Below, piece after piece: positions 8,826-17,993 of a stretch of 64,000 nt of DNA (position 1 is the stretch's first letter; every line of letters begins with the position of its first letter). A model generated the notes under the pieces. That model searched no databases. It saw nothing but the letters and a program-made list of their open reading frames with translations, and was not told the origin of the DNA. This stretch comes from Verrucomicrobiia bacterium (GTDB lineage: Bacteria; Verrucomicrobiota; Verrucomicrobiia; Verrucomicrobiales; DEV007): positions 1 to 64,000 of the forward strand of contig JAUICH010000003.1 of the NCBI GenBank assembly GCA_030427505.1. The letters are read 5' to 3'. Both the position numbers and the translations under genes were made by a program.

Positions 8826-11800
8826 TTACCGTTGAATTGTCACATACCCTTCGTTCTTAACGAGTTCTGTCTCCGTTTCGTCGCCGTCTGGCCAACGGAT
8901 GGTGATCTTTACCGGCGCGGTCTCCGCTTCTTTTCCGGATACCTTCGCGGGAACGGCAAAGATCACGTCCGGAGGAGACTGGGTCAGGAAACTTCCCCCC
9001 GCCTGAATCTCGGCGGTCTGATCCGGCAGGCCGGCACAACTGACGGTGACCCGCGCGCCGACGGCGGTGGGGTTGCCCGGCTTGTCCTTCAGGGCCAGTC
9101 GCAGGGGCCGGCCTTTCGCGTTCGGAGCGCGGTTAAGGAAGACCTGGGGATCCTCGTTATTGTTCCCGATGGCGAAATCCGGCAGGGAGTCGCCATTCAG
9201 GTCCGTGACCGCAAGGCTCTTGGCGTCTCCGGGAACGATTAGCCCGCTCTCCGCTGGCCAGAGGGCCCGGAAGGTGCCGTCCCCCTTGCCGAGGAGAAGA
9301 GCACTCAGCCCGCAGTCCATGGGACCGGTTTCCACCTGGGGGCTGAAGGTATTGTGCACCAGGTAAATGTCCGCGTGGCCATCCACATTCACATCCGTGA
9401 TGACCACGCCGTAGCCGGGTGAAAACTGGGCCAGGGTAGGCAAGTCCCGAACCGTGAAGCGGCCTTCGCCATCGTTCAGGAACACGGAGGTGTGGGTATT
9501 GTTCACCTTGTGCCGCAGGGCTTTTTCCAGGAGGCCCACGTCATAAATGTTGGTCAGGGTGGAGAGACCGTAGTTGTGGTAGGTCTGGATCTTGTCCTTG
9601 ATGTAGGGCATGGCCCGGCTGGAGCAACTCAATCCCCGGCGGGGGTAGCAGGTGTCGTGGTCGAAGTGCGCTTCCACGATGTGAGCCTTTCCTGAGTTGT
9701 CGAAATCATTGAAGAAGATCAGCTCCGGCGCCTGCAGGCTGGCGTGGTAGATCGTGTTCGTGCCGAAGTTCGTGGCTACGAAGTCCATGTCCCCGTCGCC
9801 ATCCAGGTCCCGGGCCGCCAGGCCGTTCCACCAGCCCAGGACGTCGGCCAGGCCCGCGGCTTCGGTCATGTCTTCCAGGGTACCGTTGCCCGCGTTCCGG
9901 AAGACTTTCACCGGACCCCAGTCGTGCGCTACGAGGAGGTCGATCCATCCATCCTGATCCACGTCCGTCCAGAGGGAGGAAGTCACCAGCCCTGTTTTCG
10001 AAAGACCGGCACAAACCTCCGCCGTGGCATCGGTAAACTGTCCTCCGTCGTTACGGAGAAAATGGCTGACCGGCACCAGGGGATACTGGCCGGGCACAAT
10101 GCGTGAACCGGCAAAAAGATCCAGGTCTCCATCCCGGTCAAAGTCCGCCGCGGAAATGGCGGCGCCACTGTCCGTGAACTTGGGCAGGGCCGCGCCGGAA
10201 GCGCGCTCGAAGTTTCCGCCGCCCTGGTTCAGGTAGAGGCGATCCTGGAAAACCGGATCGCCGGGCTCGGCTTCCACGCTGCCGGAAACGACGTAGAGAT
10301 CCTGATCGCCGTCGGAGTCGGCATCGAAGAACAGGGCGCCCAGATCTTCGTGTTCTGCGTCAGCGAGGAAGACGTCCTGGGAGCTTAGTTCGAACTTTGG
10401 CTCTTCCGGGGTGCCGTTTCTCAAGTACAACATGCCGGGCAGTCTGGTCGATCCACCCAGGTAAAGGTCGTAGTCGCCATCTCCATCCACATCGCCCCAG
10501 GCCTGGCCGGGACCCAGCTGGGAAAAGGCATGCGGTAACAGGGACTGCCGGGCGAAATCGTCAAACGGCGCTTCCACCTTCCCGGTTTCCTTAAGCAGAT
10601 CGGACTCGGTAAATAGAGGCTCCGGCATCTTCGGTCCGATGGAGGGCATCTCTTTCGGTCCGGGCCCGGTGGGCTCCTGAATGGTATAGCGGAAGCCGGC
10701 TTCCAGGTCCTGGAAAGTTTGCAAGTGTCCGCTCGGCCATAGAACCGTGAGCTTGCTGACCTTTTTCTGATCTCCCAGTCCAAAGTGAATGACCGCTTCG
10801 TCGCAGTCCAGGAAGCCGCTGCTGGGGAGGTTCTGCCGGATCTGCCGCCCGCCGTCCGGCGTCTCGATAATGGCGGTCACGCCCCAGCCGTGGAGATTGC
10901 TGTTGGCCCCCTTGAACGCCAGGATCAGGCGGCCACCTTCCCTGGACTGATTCCGGTAAATGCTGGTGGGGTCCTGAAGATTGGAAACAATCAGATCCAG
11001 ATCGCCATCCGCGTCCAGGTCGCCCACCGTGGCGCCGTAGCTCATGGTCATGTGGGCCAGGCCCCACTCTTCCGAGACGTCGTGGAAATGCAGGTCCCCA
11101 TCGTTGCGGAAGGCCAGGTTCTGTTCGCGGCGTTCGGGGGTGTTCTCGTACCAGTCCCAGTGCGTTTTGCCGATGAGCTTCTGGTGATTCAGCCCGGGCA
11201 GATCGGAGTGATTGAACTGCCGGGGAATGCCATTGGTGAAGAACAGGTCGTTCCGGCCGTCGTTGTCGAAGTCTTCGCCCTTGATGGCCCAGGTCCAGTC
11301 CGTCTTGGCCACATGGGAGAGCAGGGCGGACTCCATGAAACGAGGCGTGCCGGTATTCACATACAGGGCGTTCCGCATCAACTGGCGGGCTCCCGGGGCA
11401 GCCAGGATCTGGTCCAGTCCCGAACCCATTCCACCCATGGAGGCCTTCTGCATGTAGTGCGTGGTGGGGAACATGTCCGCCAGCATGAAGTCGGGCAGAA
11501 GGTCATTGTTAAAGTCCGCCGCCGCCGCGCCCATGGTGAACCAGGTGGTGTGGGGCAGGGTCTCGCCGCCGATCTCGGTAAAGGTGCCGTCGCCTTCGTT
11601 CCGGTAGAAGTAGTCAGGGTCGTGAAAGTCGTTGCCCACATAGAGATCGGGATCGCCATCCACGTCGTAGTCCCACCAGGTGGCGGAGTTTCCGAATCGG
11701 GGATCGGTGTGAATGCCGGCTTCCTCAGTCACTTCGCTGAAGGTGCCGTCTCCGTTGTTGCGCATCAGCCGGTCGGGACGGCCAATCTCGGAATACATGG

Positions 11801-12620
11801 GCTCGCCCTTTTCGTCGTATTCCGTGATGTTGAACCATTTCCGCCACTTCTTGGATAGCTGCTCTCTCCCGTCTTCCATCACCACCGGAATGGCCTCGGC
11901 GGGGCGGCCATGCTCCCGGTAGAGCTGATGGTGCAGGATGTAGACGTCCAAGTCTCCATCCAGATCATAGTCGCAGAACGCGGGCATGACGCAGGCGTCC
12001 TTGAACGCCAGCCCGAAAGCTTCCGCCTTCTCAGTAAAGCTGAGCTTTCCGGTCTCGGCGGATTGATTGATGAAAAGTAAGTTGGGCGAATCGTAATTGC
12101 AGACATAGATGTCCAAGTCCCCGTCGTTGTCGATATCCACCAAGGCGGACCCGACGCTCCAGGACTCGCCGCCATCCAGGCCCAGCGCGCTGGTCACGTC
12201 CTGAAACTGAAAGTCTCCTTTCTGGAGGTAGAGATGATTGGGCCCCGGACCACTCGTCACGAAAAGATCGGGAACGCCGTCCAGATCCACGTCTCCAATG
12301 TTTGCGCCACCGCAGGCGGAGCTGGAATGGTAAGCCCGCTTCAGGGGGTGCGTGATGTCGATGGTATTGACATGTGTGACTCCCGTGTAGTCCGGCGGCA
12401 GCATCTCAAAGAGCGGTCCGTCGTAACCACTGTCTGACTGGGGGCTTTGCAGCGGTGTTTTGGAGATGAGATTCTCCGGTTTGTCCGCCTCGGCATTTGC
12501 GGTCTGAATGGTGGCCTGAGTGAGAGGAAGGAACGCAAGAACCGGCAGAGCGGCCTGAACGATCCATTTTCTGTTGAGGAATCTGGTCGGATTCATGGCA
12601 AGGGGATTGGGTCTGTACAT
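8826..12620 (-). CDS. Secreted VCBS/FG-GAP repeat protein with two ASPIC/UnbV domains
   Basis: A 1264-residue CRTAC1-like protein. The start at 12620 is preferred over the Met eight codons later because AAGGA lies about six bases in front of it; a signal peptide follows. Many FG-GAP/VCBS blades with Ca2+-binding DxDxDG loops (for example DVDLDGVPD and DIDNDGDLD) form two propeller blocks. Each ends in an ASPIC/UnbV domain: the first near residues 570-650 (LTVLWPSGHLQTF), the second at the C-terminus (ITIRWPDGDETETE). Single-domain members are common in PVC bacteria; a tandem one-chain duplication is less usual. A role in surface binding of glycans or proteins is inferred from the fold only. 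It stands alone, flanked by noncoding stretches. Confidence 0.9.
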   Translation of the reverse strand: MYRPNPLAMNPTRFLNRKWIVQAALPVLAFLPLTQATIQTANAEADKPENLISKTPLQSPQSDSGYDGPLFEMLPPDYTGVTHVNTIDITHPLKRAYHSSSACGGANIGDVDLDGVPDLFVTSGPGPNHLYLQKGDFQFQDVTSALGLDGGESWSVGSALVDIDNDGDLDIYVCNYDSPNLLFINQSAETGKLSFTEKAEAFGLAFKDACVMPAFCDYDLDGDLDVYILHHQLYREHGRPAEAIPVVMEDGREQLSKKWRKWFNITEYDEKGEPMYSEIGRPDRLMRNNGDGTFSEVTEEAGIHTDPRFGNSATWWDYDVDGDPDLYVGNDFHDPDYFYRNEGDGTFTEIGGETLPHTTWFTMGAAAADFNNDLLPDFMLADMFPTTHYMQKASMGGMGSGLDQILAAPGARQLMRNALYVNTGTPRFMESALLSHVAKTDWTWAIKGEDFDNDGRNDLFFTNGIPRQFNHSDLPGLNHQKLIGKTHWDWYENTPERREQNLAFRNDGDLHFHDVSEEWGLAHMTMSYGATVGDLDADGDLDLIVSNLQDPTSIYRNQSREGGRLILAFKGANSNLHGWGVTAIIETPDGGRQIRQNLPSSGFLDCDEAVIHFGLGDQKKVSKLTVLWPSGHLQTFQDLEAGFRYTIQEPTGPGPKEMPSIGPKMPEPLFTESDLLKETGKVEAPFDDFARQSLLPHAFSQLGPGQAWGDVDGDGDYDLYLGGSTRLPGMLYLRNGTPEEPKFELSSQDVFLADAEHEDLGALFFDADSDGDQDLYVVSGSVEAEPGDPVFQDRLYLNQGGGNFERASGAALPKFTDSGAAISAADFDRDGDLDLFAGSRIVPGQYPLVPVSHFLRNDGGQFTDATAEVCAGLSKTGLVTSSLWTDVDQDGWIDLLVAHDWGPVKVFRNAGNGTLEDMTEAAGLADVLGWWNGLAARDLDGDGDMDFVATNFGTNTIYHASLQAPELIFFNDFDNSGKAHIVEAHFDHDTCYPRRGLSCSSRAMPYIKDKIQTYHNYGLSTLTNIYDVGLLEKALRHKVNNTHTSVFLNDGEGRFTVRDLPTLAQFSPGYGVVITDVNVDGHADIYLVHNTFSPQVETGPMDCGLSALLLGKGDGTFRALWPAESGLIVPGDAKSLAVTDLNGDSLPDFAIGNNNEDPQVFLNRAPNAKGRPLRLALKDKPGNPTAVGARVTVSCAGLPDQTAEIQAGGSFLTQSPPDVIFAVPAKVSGKEAETAPVKITIRWPDGDETETELVKNEGYVTIQR

Positions 12621-13040
12621 GGCCGTTCCTTGTTGAACAAAGCCTGTTCATGAGCGCACTTCCGCGCTGGGGTGTTCAGATCCTAGACAAAATCAGAGGA
12701 TCGCCGCAAGTCCTTAGAAGCCTCTCATGAATAGGCAAGCCCGGCTCGTGAGGGATTCTTCGCGGTGGCAAGGCCTCGCTGGGCGGAGATGATCGCTGGT
12801 CACGGACCCCAGCGTCAACGAAGCCTTCGGGGAAAAGCGCCACGTCTTTCTTTCTCGCGAGCGAAGCGGGCCTGGCTTTCTCCACCTGATTTTCTTCAGC
12901 CGGACGGGCACTGTTTGTTTGTCAGATGGCTTCTGGCCACCTCTTTTCCGTGAACCTGGTGAAAAGAAGGCTGGATCAGCCACCGGTCCGCGTGCTGATG
13001 GAAACTGAGAAGCAGCAATCCCTTCCCGCCAGAGAGGGGT
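12621..13040. other. 420-base intergenic stretch, no feature recognised
   Basis: Short reading frames occur on both strands but show no family resemblance, no Shine-Dalgarno sequence and no codon pattern like the neighbouring genes. It must contain the promoter of the ASPIC gene (minus strand), but I cannot pick a convincing -35/-10 pair. Confidence 0.5.
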
Positions 13041-13859
13041 TTACTCCACCGCTTCGGGATCCACCGGCTTCCAGTGGATGTTCTTGTAAGCGGCCCGCGT
13101 CTGGAAACTGGCGATGCCCATCGGCGCGCAGAGCTCGATGTCTCCGGGGCGCATGCTGATCTTCCGGCCGTCAACGTCAAGATCCACGTAGTTCTTGTCG
13201 TTGATCCAGGCTTCAATGTGCTCGTCCGTCACGCGTACTCGGATGGTATGCCACACATCAGCCTCGAACCCTTCGATGCTGAGCGTTTCATTTTCGGCCG
13301 CATCCAGGTCGTCGATGCTGGAGATCCCCACGAGGCCACCGCCCCAGCCACCGACAATGAAACTGAAGTGCGTGTCCTTATACGGAAGCGTCAGGCCGCA
13401 GAAGAAATCGTTTCCGCTGATCTTCTTAGCGTCCAGCGTGACCTCGTAGTTCAAAGTGGCGGGGGTTTCCTCGCTCCAGACCACCCCGGTCATGACGGCA
13501 CCAAAGCCGAACTCCAGTTCGCCCTGCTCGTTCACGAAGACTTCTCCCTCACCGCCGAACTGGACGGGCTTCCATTTTCCGAGGGATTTGCCGTCAAACA
13601 GGGCTTTGGATTTATCCTTGGGAGCTGGTTTGGGGCTGGGCGCGGCTTCTTTCTTGGGGGCGGGGGCAGGTTTCGGCTTTTCTGCCTCCGCTACGAGTAT
13701 GGGCGCCGTTTCCACATCTTGAGCTTCATCGGCGGCAATCACCTTTCCTCCGGGCCAGGCCAGGTATCCGGGCACGCCGTAGAAGGTGAGATGAAAGAGG
13801 ACCGGGGCCAGTCCAAAGATAACAATCAGCCAGAAAAGGGAGCGCAGGGAACGGTTCAT
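13041..13859 (-). CDS. DUF1080 (3-keto-disaccharide hydrolase-like) exported protein
   Basis: A 272-residue protein with an N-terminal hydrophobic anchor (about residues 8-30), a Pro/Lys/Ala-rich linker (about 55-85) and one concanavalin-like DUF1080 domain (about 86-268; typical entry ALFDGKSLGKW and exit AYKNIHWKPV). Members of PF06439 hydrolyse 3-keto-glycosides or act as sugar-binding domains. It is 122 bases downstream of the isomerase-like gene on the same strand, and a Gfo/Idh/MocA oxidoreductase lies 6 kb away. That trio fits the oxidation-elimination route for glycosides. The anchor suggests a periplasmic, membrane-bound location. Confidence 0.85.
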   Translation of the reverse strand: MNRSLRSLFWLIVIFGLAPVLFHLTFYGVPGYLAWPGGKVIAADEAQDVETAPILVAEAEKPKPAPAPKKEAAPSPKPAPKDKSKALFDGKSLGKWKPVQFGGEGEVFVNEQGELEFGFGAVMTGVVWSEETPATLNYEVTLDAKKISGNDFFCGLTLPYKDTHFSFIVGGWGGGLVGISSIDDLDAAENETLSIEGFEADVWHTIRVRVTDEHIEAWINDKNYVDLDVDGRKISMRPGDIELCAPMGIASFQTRAAYKNIHWKPVDPEAVE

Positions 13860-13981
13860 GAGATCGGGAAGTAATGGGAATGGGAGGCGTGGTTGGCGGA
13901 CTTTTCCTCTGTGTGAAGTGAAAGACCGGAACGAAACCGGTTCAAGGAGAATTGGCGGACGCCATCACGCCGGAGAGACAA

Positions 13982-14941
13982 CTACATGGCGAAAAGCTTG
14001 TCCATGCGGGACGAGATGTCTTTCAGGCGCGCCAAGTCGCCGCCAGGCACTTCCGCGCTGCCCCAGCCGCCTTCGTATTCGACTTCATCGACCGCTTTCA
14101 TGACCGCCGCCCAGTCGATGGACCCTTCGCCCAGTTCCACGCCGAAGCCTTTGCGGGTGCCGTCGTTCATCATGATGTCCCGGTCGTATTCCTTGATGTC
14201 CAGTTTCAAGATGCGCTTGCCCAGCACGTAGATCCATTGCTCCGGCCAGCCGTAGCGGACGATGTTTCCGACGTCGAAATACCAGCCGATCCACGGGCTG
14301 TCGAAGGAGTCCACAAAGTCCCGCGTCTCAACCGGGCTCATGAAAATGTTATTCCACACATTCTCGCAGGCGATCTTGACGCCGGTTTCCTCGCAGACAG
14401 GGATCAGTTCTTTGAGGGACTTCTGAAGGGTTTCATAGACCCGGTCGTAGCGGTGTTCCGCGTTTACCGCGCCGGGGTAGCAGAGCACGGTGGTGCTGCC
14501 CAATTCTTTCGCCTGACGCAGAGAGGTGGCGAACTGTTCCAGGCCGGATTGACGTTCGCTTTCATCCATGTCGTTGCCGAGCATGCGTCCGACTTTCCCA
14601 CAGACCAGGCCCGGAACTTCCAGGCCGAGGTCTTTCTTAGCCTGTTGAATCTGAGGAATCTCCTCTTCCGCGATGGGACCTTCAAACTCCACCCCGTGAA
14701 ACCCGGCGGCCTTGGCGGCAGCCAGTTTCTCGGCAATGGTCTCGCCTTCTTTAATCATGCCGAACTTGAGCGATTTCCGGATGTTCCGCTCATAGGGTTT
14801 CGCCCCTTCCGCCGCCGCGGCTGGAGACAGATTCAGTAGTTGTGTTGAGGCCCCGGCGGCGGTCATGGCCGCGACGGTGGCGGAAGAAGTGGCCAGAAAA
14901 GACCGGCGGGAAGTAGAGCGGGGAGAGTCGGGGGATTTCAT
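13982..14941 (-). CDS. Tat-exported sugar phosphate isomerase/epimerase-like TIM barrel
   Basis: 319 residues. A twin-arginine signal (SRRSFLA, residues 11-17) and hydrophobic stretch precede an AP-endonuclease-2/xylose-isomerase-like barrel (about 55-319). Visible metal-site features of the family include GVEFEGP, the CENVWNN strand end, and GWYFDVGN with Asp and Asn. The family isomerises or epimerises sugars or inositols, and some members act on 3-keto sugars. Export is unusual for a metabolic isomerase but typical of PVC glycan loci. Transcription probably continues into the DUF1080 gene. The substrate is unknown. Confidence 0.88.
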   Translation of the reverse strand: MKSPDSPRSTSRRSFLATSSATVAAMTAAGASTQLLNLSPAAAAEGAKPYERNIRKSLKFGMIKEGETIAEKLAAAKAAGFHGVEFEGPIAEEEIPQIQQAKKDLGLEVPGLVCGKVGRMLGNDMDESERQSGLEQFATSLRQAKELGSTTVLCYPGAVNAEHRYDRVYETLQKSLKELIPVCEETGVKIACENVWNNIFMSPVETRDFVDSFDSPWIGWYFDVGNIVRYGWPEQWIYVLGKRILKLDIKEYDRDIMMNDGTRKGFGVELGEGSIDWAAVMKAVDEVEYEGGWGSAEVPGGDLARLKDISSRMDKLFAM

Positions 14942-15126
14942 GAATATGGCTGACGGATTGGACCCCGGGGAATCGAGGCTGTTCGGTTTTATTAAAGGGA
15001 ACGGACGTTTGCCAGTTCCAAGTTCTCCGACCCTCAGGCCGTTGCGAATGCCGTGCGTGGGCGGGGCGATCCGGTCACGTCTTCCCGCTATTGAACCGGC
15101 TCGAGGCTTGTCCTAGCCTTGCGCCC

Positions 15127-16527
15127 ATGAAACGCCCCCTTCGGCTGTTGGCCGGTCTAGTTGTTCTGCTCGCTCTTTTCTCGGTTCTGGCTGTGGCCGG
15201 AACGGCTCAGGCTCAGGCTCAGGAAGAGAAACCGAATTTCGTCGTCATCATGGCGGACGACCTTGGTTACGCGGACCTGAGTTGCTACGGCAACACGGAC
15301 TTCGATACGCCGAACCTGGACCAGATGGCGGCGGAAGGAATGCGGTTCACGGACTTCCACTCCAGCGGTCCCGTGTGCAGCCCCACCCGGGCCGGACTGA
15401 TGACAGGCCGCTATCAACAACGGGCCGGGGTCGATGGGGTCATCTACGCCAGCCCCCAACAGAACCGCCACCACGGACTCTTTCCGGAGGAAGTGACATT
15501 CCCGGAGCTTCTCCGCGACGGCGGCGGCTATGCCACGGCCATGACGGGCAAGTGGCACCTGGGCTACGAGCCACGCTTCAATCCGGTGAACCACGGTTTC
15601 GAGTATTTTCGCGGTTATGTCAGTGGGAATGTCTGCTACCAGTCGCACTTCGACCGGATGGGCATCCTGGACTGGTGGAAGGGGGCCGAGATCGCCAACG
15701 AACCCGGCTACTCCACCCACCTCATTACCCAGCATGCTCTCGAATTTCTCAAAGCTCAGAAAGGGTCGGACAAACCCTTCTGTCTCTACGTCGCCCACGA
15801 AGCCCCACACTCCCCCTGGCAGGGGCCTGAAGATCCCGCCATACGCGCGGAAGGCCGGGCGAACGACGATATCCAGCGCGCCTACCGGGAGATGGTTCAG
15901 GAGATGGACAAGGGGGTGGGCAAAATTCTGGCTGAGCTGAAGGCCAGCGGTCTGGACCGGAACACGGTGGTGTTCTTCTTTTCGGACAATGGCGGCACCC
16001 CGACCCGGGAGGGAGCCAATGCTCCTCTAAACGGTTTCAAAGGCAGCTTGTGGGAAGGCGGCCATCGCGTGCCGATGATCGCCTGGTGGCCGGGCAAGAT
16101 TCCCGCCGGTGTGGATAATGAATCGCTAAGCATCACCCTGGACATCATGCCCACCCTCCTCGACCTGGCAGGTGTGGAGGCGCCGGAAGGTCACCACCTG
16201 GACGGGCAAAGCCTGGCTCCGCTGCTGCTCAAAGGAGAGACCTTCCAGGACCGCCGCCTCTTCTGGGGATACGGCGAACGCGCCGCCATGCGCCACGGCC
16301 CCTGGAAACTGGTGATGAATTTTGACGCGGAAGGAAAGAACGAAAAAAAGGCTAAAAAGAACGGTAAAAACCGCGTGCCCGCCACGGCTCTCTTCAACCT
16401 GGCGGACGACCTGAGCGAACAACACGACCTGGCCGCGCAATACGCCGAACGCACCGCCGCCATGAGCGAAAGCATCACCGCCTGGCGGGAAGACGTAAAG
16501 ACCGGCGCGACGGCGCAGCCGGAGTAG
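15127..16527 (+). CDS. Exported arylsulfatase-family sulfatase
   Basis: 466 residues, starting at the ATG at 15127, where a signal peptide begins (cleavage near AQA, residues 29-32); an upstream in-frame ATG at 15091 would spoil it. The metal-binding entry is MADDLGYADL, and the formylglycine motif CSPTR has its Cys at residue 84. The Lys of TGKWHLG and the SDNGG metal site follow. This is a type I sulfatase that needs Cys-to-formylglycine conversion and cleaves sulfate esters, probably on a sulfated polysaccharide. It is divergently transcribed from the isomerase gene, and the 185-base gap should hold both promoters. Confidence 0.93.
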   Translation: MKRPLRLLAGLVVLLALFSVLAVAGTAQAQAQEEKPNFVVIMADDLGYADLSCYGNTDFDTPNLDQMAAEGMRFTDFHSSGPVCSPTRAGLMTGRYQQRAGVDGVIYASPQQNRHHGLFPEEVTFPELLRDGGGYATAMTGKWHLGYEPRFNPVNHGFEYFRGYVSGNVCYQSHFDRMGILDWWKGAEIANEPGYSTHLITQHALEFLKAQKGSDKPFCLYVAHEAPHSPWQGPEDPAIRAEGRANDDIQRAYREMVQEMDKGVGKILAELKASGLDRNTVVFFFSDNGGTPTREGANAPLNGFKGSLWEGGHRVPMIAWWPGKIPAGVDNESLSITLDIMPTLLDLAGVEAPEGHHLDGQSLAPLLLKGETFQDRRLFWGYGERAAMRHGPWKLVMNFDAEGKNEKKAKKNGKNRVPATALFNLADDLSEQHDLAAQYAERTAAMSESITAWREDVKTGATAQPE

Positions 16528-16637
16528 GATGTTGTTGGGGACTATCCAAGCAAAAAACTCCCTGGAATTCGGACCCTTATGTTTACAGGATAAAAATCGC
16601 CGGTGACGAAATTGTGACGCAGCATTTCTTACTTTTG

Positions 16638-16657
16638 AGGTTTGCTATGGCAAACCT
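16638..16657. promoter_or_regulatory. Perfect 20-bp palindrome upstream of the two-gene module
   Basis: AGGTTTGC-TATG-GCAAACCT has two perfect 8-base arms and a 4-base centre, and ends six bases before the ATG at 16664. It could be an operator bound by a dimeric repressor, or an RNA hairpin masking the translation start. An ATG inside it (16647) opens a 13-codon frame ending at 16688 that overlaps the next gene out of frame. Confidence 0.6.
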
Positions 16658-16663
16658 GCCCAA

Positions 16664-16933
16664 ATGGCTAACCCTATTTCTTGGTTAAAGTCCAAATTTA
16701 AAGAAGCTAGAGAGAACTCACCGCCTCTAGGTCTAATCTTACGTGATAAGGATGCTAATACGGAACTTCACCGGTTCCTCCTCCAGACTCTCGATAAAGA
16801 TACAACAACCAAGATCAAGATTGAAGATGAGACCAGCGGGAAGGCTCGTCAGTTTACCGTAGGGATCATCGACTTGAATCCGGCATTCACTTTTGGATCA
16901 ATCGAGACTTCAACGGATCGGGGAGGGGCGTGA
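16664..16933 (+). CDS. Small hypothetical protein, first gene of an AT-richer pair
   Basis: 89 residues, hydrophilic, with no signal peptide or membrane segment and no family I recognise. The N-terminus is lysine-rich and probably helical (WLKSKFKEARE); the rest alternates charged and beta-prone residues. No Shine-Dalgarno sequence precedes its ATG; instead a 20-bp palindrome ends six bases upstream. Its stop is two bases before the start of the next gene, so the two are almost certainly coupled. Base composition is visibly lower in GC than both flanking sulfatase genes, which suggests separate origin. Confidence 0.65.
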   Translation: MANPISWLKSKFKEARENSPPLGLILRDKDANTELHRFLLQTLDKDTTTKIKIEDETSGKARQFTVGIIDLNPAFTFGSIETSTDRGGA

Positions 16934-16935
16934 AT

Positions 16936-17865
16936 ATGGCATTTCCAGCGCTCTGTATTCTGCTCATTGTCTTGCCGGGAATCATCTATCGGCAAGCATA
17001 TACGCGTGGAGCAGTGCCTATCTTCAGGCCGATTGGTACTCGGAGAGAGAACAGCATAAGCAAATACCCCAAAAGCATTCGATCTCTTCCGGAAGAGATC
17101 AGCGCCAGCCTGTTCGCGGCAATCCTGTTGAACGTTATCTGGCTTTCGTTGGCAACGGCAACCGCCAAATCGGGACTGTTCCCCTGGAAAAGCCCACCCA
17201 ATTATGATCAATTTCTCTATTTGATTTATGGTAGCCTGGATGTTTCGAAGGGCCGGTACCACTTGACTTTGCACTATCTCGCCGAGCACCGGCTGGAGTT
17301 TGTGGGGTATTTCTTGAGCCTTTATGCCGCATCTTCAGTGATAGCCCGCTTTGCATTGTGGTTTGTGCGAGCCTTGCGTTTGGATCACCACCTAATGTTT
17401 CTTAGATTGGAGGACCAATGGTTCTATTTTCTCCGTGGGGAAATTTTCTATTTCAGCGAATTTCGGAAATTCGTAAAGATGAAAGACCCGATCAGCGGCA
17501 CCTATGTTTCATTGGTTGTGGATCAAGGCGGCGATCAATATCTATACAAAGGTTTTCTTTGGGACTTCTTTCTTGATCGACATGGCAACCTCGATCGCCT
17601 GGTGTTGCACAATGTAATCCGAAGCCGGTTTATTCCGGAAGAAAAAGGGGAAATCAAATCCGCGAAAGAAGGAGAGAACGGTCCAGTAGATATTCCGATA
17701 ATTGACCGCCGATGGACTTTCGAAAGGGTCTCTAGCCAAATATTCACAGTGAAATATGCTGATTGCAAAACGCTGGCCTGTACCTATTTCTATATCCGGG
17801 AAGACAAGAATGAGAAACCTGTAGAAGGTCAATCAGAAGCGTCTCCCGTTGCGGTAGCAGCCTGA
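16936..17865 (+). CDS. Membrane-anchored protein resembling DUF6338, second gene of the pair
   Basis: 309 residues from the ATG at 16936, which has GGGAGG nine bases upstream; a GTG at 16930 is too close to that site. There are three hydrophobic segments (about residues 3-20 with a characteristic LPG, 60-80 and 120-145), then a soluble C-terminal domain with an SH3-like beta pattern (ISGTYVSLVVDQGGDQYLYKG). The layout resembles the uncharacterised DUF6338 family; this is my recollection of the pattern, not a search result. Gene order, low GC and the palindrome in front suggest a horizontally acquired two-gene module. Function unknown. Confidence 0.7.
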   Translation: MAFPALCILLIVLPGIIYRQAYTRGAVPIFRPIGTRRENSISKYPKSIRSLPEEISASLFAAILLNVIWLSLATATAKSGLFPWKSPPNYDQFLYLIYGSLDVSKGRYHLTLHYLAEHRLEFVGYFLSLYAASSVIARFALWFVRALRLDHHLMFLRLEDQWFYFLRGEIFYFSEFRKFVKMKDPISGTYVSLVVDQGGDQYLYKGFLWDFFLDRHGNLDRLVLHNVIRSRFIPEEKGEIKSAKEGENGPVDIPIIDRRWTFERVSSQIFTVKYADCKTLACTYFYIREDKNEKPVEGQSEASPVAVAA

Positions 17866-17993
17866 TCAATTTTGGGCTTTGACCTCAGGCGGAAGAAAAC
17901 TTCGATAGGACACTCGATTTTCGCTGAACTATCGCTAGGCCCATCGCCGAGTTCACTGGTGACAAGCTTTCCCAGTAGGTTGGAAATGGTATG

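Noticed and set aside
10785-11858. 357-codon plus-strand frame inside the ASPIC gene
   Set aside because: Complement of Ca-loop repeats; low-complexity Val/Gly/His content typical of shadow frames.
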